DNA of 64,000 nt from Sinotaia quadrata (lineage: Eukaryota; Mollusca; Gastropoda; Architaenioglossa; Viviparidae): assembly GCA_028829895.1 (NCBI GenBank), contig CM054178.1, positions 90,523,558 through 90,587,557 of the forward strand, written 5' to 3'. The notes beneath the pieces were generated by a model. The model was not told the DNA's origin. It was given only the letters and a program-made list of their open reading frames with translations, and did no database searches. The position numbers were made by a program, and so were the translations under genes. Shown here piece after piece: positions 61,600 to 64,000 of the stretch; positions within the stretch are counted from its first letter, which is position 1; the number at the start of each line of letters is the position of its first letter.

Positions 61600-61666
61600 C
61601 CTCGTGCTGACGTCGTCGGGAGGCGGTGGAGTGGGTGGAGCGGGAAGAGCGCTGACGTTTGAGAGG
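61540..61666 (-). CDS. Tetraspanin B exon 1 (start codon region)
   Basis: Acceptor CTCTTTGCAG. The frame continues upstream of ATG 61597-61599 through a Pro-rich stretch (LPAPPTPPPPDDVSTR), so the true start may be in an earlier exon; otherwise that part is 5' UTR. From the ATG: MGVPRVCVARYIVTTSVFWS. The end (TCA/GTTGGC, weak donor) was chosen because it alone keeps phase 0 and puts Cys 17 positions before Gly as in other tetraspanins. The end of the exon is reiterated in the adjoining minisatellite. Confidence 0.68.
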
Positions 61667-62485
61667 CTGCAAAGAGAAAAAAAACAACAAAACGCTATTT
61701 TCAATTACTGCCTGAAATTAATTTTTGTTGTTCATTTATCTAACATGTTTAAATTAATATTTACTTGCATAATTGCAAATTAAAAAGCTGTCACTATTAT
61801 TCAAACCTTTTCACATGCTTGTTTCTTTTTAATTATAAAAAGAAAAATCATCTTATAAAATAAGATTTTGTAAGCTTCCAGAAAAATAAAATGACTCAAA
61901 CGTTGAAAAATCAATGCAGGTACTGGATTCAAGTGATGTAAACGCTAATTATATATTAGTCCACAAACTGTTCTGACTGCTGATGAGCAGTAAAAAAAAA
62001 AAAATATATATATATAGTGAATTATGTATATTTGTTGAGAGTGTTCACTTTTCTTTGAATAAAAGAACATTAGTCTCGATCTGGCCCTTTCATCCCGCTA
62101 CCCTTTCCAACTCTCAACCATCTATCTCTCTATTCCCTAGGTGTCCAAACCTTAGTCCCCCCCCCAACCCTCCCTTTTTTTAAAATCAGAACCCAATGGA
62201 CAGAATGCAAAGTAGATACTCTCGTATTGGTTAAAGTAGTTAAACAATGAATGTAAATAAAATATGGTTAGATTAATGCCTTTTATGGCATGAAATTAAA
62301 AGAAAATGTAGATTTTAGGTAATAGTGGTGGCCGTAGTAATATGTAAATCGAACACAGCATTATTTATTGAACTAATGAATAATAAGATAGCATAAATGT
62401 GGAGTAAATTTGCTTGTCCCTATTTTTAAACTTAATTATTATATAGTTTGTTAAATGTCAACGTGAATCTACCTTTGGGTACTTG
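61667..62485 (-). other. Upstream flank of tetraspanin B
   Basis: AT-rich; contains a C-rich run (62155-62172). No upstream exon identified; promoter not recognised. Confidence 0.4.
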
Positions 62486-62489
62486 CGCA

Positions 62490-62770
62490 TGACGATATTT
62501 AAATATAATTAAAGACGGATTTGTTATTCCTTTAGTAAGAAGTTTCTGCATACGAAAATAGTGTGACAGTAAAACATCTGTCTTCTTTTACTGAACCTGT
62601 ATAATACGCCAAGTGAGAGACGAGTGGTATCTCCTGGGAGAATTATTAATAAACATAAATTAAGATTTCTTCACCACATGTAATTAGTCATAGATGATTA
62701 ATAATAATAATAACAATAATAATAATAATAATGATAATAACCAGTAACAATGGGGTGTATGTCACAATAC
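62490..62770 (+). repeat. Dispersed repeat, copy 3 (5' truncated)
   Basis: Collinear with the other two from TTAGTAAGAAGTTTCTGCAT on: CCAAGTGAGAGACGAGTGGT, GAATTATTAATAAACAT, ATGTAATTAGTCATAGATGA, a long TAA-repeat tail and GGGTGTATGTCAC. The 5' third is missing. Confidence 0.8.
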
Positions 62771-62869
62771 AGATATAAATAAATAAAGATACAACTCAAT
62801 TACTTGATAAAAAGACAGATTTAAAAGATCTTGTTGATCACTAGACAGAAATTCAGACTTCCAGAAAGA

Positions 62870-63880
62870 ATATGGATCCAGAGAACAAAACAAACAAGAT
62901 GACCTCGAGAAAAGACTTGGCTACCAGACAAAAAAAACCAACAAAATCCAGACTTCGAGAAACAGCTTGGCCACCAGACAAAAATTCCAGACCTCGAGAA
63001 ACAGCTTGGCTACTATACAAACAATCCAACCTCGAGAAACAGCTTGGCTACTGGTAAAAAAATCAACCTCGAGAAACAGCTTGGCTACTGGTAAAAAAAT
63101 CCAACCTCGAGAAACAGCTTGGCTACTGGTAAAAAAATCCAACCTCGAGAAACAGCTTGGCTACTGGTAAAAAAATCCAACCTCGAGAAACAGCTTGGCT
63201 ACTGGTAAAAAAATCCAACCTCGAGAAAAAAAAATCTGATTACAAGACTTTAAACCCAGCCTTCTAGAGAAACATATCTGATTACCAGACAAAAACAGAT
63301 CTTGAGGAAAAAACTTGACTACTAGACAAAATACAGACCTCGGGGAGAAAATCTGACTACCAGCCAGCCAAAACAGACCTAGAGAAAAAAATTGACTGCC
63401 AGACAAAAAAACCACCAGACCTCGATCAAGAACCTTGCTTAGCAGACCAAAAAGCCATACCTCCATCGACTTGGTTACCAGATAAGAAACATACCTCGAA
63501 AAAAGACTTGGCTACCAGACAGAAAACAGACCTCGATCAAGAACCATGATTACCAGACAAAAAAACACAGATCTCGATCAACTTGACTGCCAGACAAAAA
63601 AAAACAGATCTCGATTAAGAACCACGGTTATCAAACAACCCCCGCCCCCTCGACCTCGAGAAAAGATTTGGCTACCAGACAAAAAACAGACCTCGATTAA
63701 GAATTTGGTTACCAAATAAAAACAGACCTCAATCAAGAACCTTGAATGCCAGACAAAAAATAGACCTCGATCAAGAATCAGCTTGCTAGACAAAACAACC
63801 CATAGATCTCCAGAAAAAAAACAACTTGGTTACCAGACCCAAAAATAAATGATCTCGATCAAAATCTTTGCTAACAGACA
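62870..63880. repeat. 37-bp CTCGAG-containing minisatellite
   Basis: Core block 62985-63235: about seven near-exact units of CCTCGAGAAACAGCTTGGCT then ACTGGTAAAAAAATCCAA. Right of it, ~18 drifted units of ACCAGACAAAAAACAGACCT CGAT type. It keeps frames open on both strands; not genes. Confidence 0.93.
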
Positions 63881-63896
63881 AAAAAAAAAAAAGCAT

Positions 63897-63940
63897 ACTG
63901 AGTGAGTGAGTGAATGAGTGAGTGAGTGAGAGAGAGAGTT
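63897..63940. repeat. GAGT microsatellite
   Basis: About nine GAGT/GAAT units followed by a short GA run. Confidence 0.95.
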
Positions 63941-64000
63941 TGACAGAATAATAAGGAGGGAAATAACCCAGACCAGTCCAAGAACTAATAAAATAATATA

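Noticed and set aside
61516..61704. Intact 62-codon frame starting at 61704 taken as the tetraspanin B first exon
   Set aside because: It runs through a good acceptor (CTCTTTGCAG) and past the junction into the array; the exon call 61540-61666 fits phase and TM1 better.

Overview
The window is nuclear DNA from an animal: AT-rich, with GT-AG introns of 0.3-3 kb, short exons and very many minisatellites. The gene families (PEX3, tetraspanins) and the transposon remnants (pogo/Tigger-like, hAT, LINE) are general to animals. I favour a lophotrochozoan invertebrate, possibly a mollusc, but this is inference and weakly held. Three protein-coding genes can be read at exon level; everything else is intron, flank, repeat or transposon debris.

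Layout. (1) 1031-8391, plus strand: the last seven exons of PEX3, the peroxisomal membrane receptor/anchor for PEX19, encoding its C-terminal 221 residues; the 5' exons lie outside the window. Its last intron holds a 1.53-kb pogo/Tigger-like element with TA target duplication. (2) 8.4-15 kb: convergent 3' flanks with a LINE reverse-transcriptase remnant (11.5-12.06 kb) and a minisatellite. (3) 15079-23787, minus strand: a complete tetraspanin CDS (here tetraspanin A, 8 coding exons, 300 residues), with an 808-bp hAT element (transposase C-terminus remnant, near-perfect 8-bp target duplication) in one intron. Possible non-coding 5' exons lie at 25475-25575 and near 30693. (4) 24-50.7 kb: a long stretch with no recognisable gene, filled with some twenty minisatellites, hAT terminal fragments (31.1-32.8 kb) and a few weak exon candidates. 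(5) 50788-61666, minus strand: a second tetraspanin (tetraspanin B, 8 coding exons, 286 residues from the likely start). Exon sizes and phases match tetraspanin A almost exactly, so the two are tandem paralogues in the same orientation. Its introns hold several minisatellites and two of three copies of an unidentified dispersed repeat; the third is just upstream of the gene. (6) 61.7-64 kb: upstream flank with a 37-bp CTCGAG-containing minisatellite.

Most unusual observation: several minisatellites abut splice junctions, and their repeat unit is a copy of the junction itself (acceptor or donor, sometimes with up to about 36 nt of exon). This is seen at the first PEX3 exon in the window and at exons 1, 3 and 7 of tetraspanin B, more weakly at tetraspanin B exon 6 and one PEX3 donor. 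A 43-bp duplication also spans the PEX3 stop codon. The result is serial decoy splice sites in introns. Exon calls rest on reading frame, phase continuity, GT/AG signals and family motifs; no alignment or transcript evidence was available.
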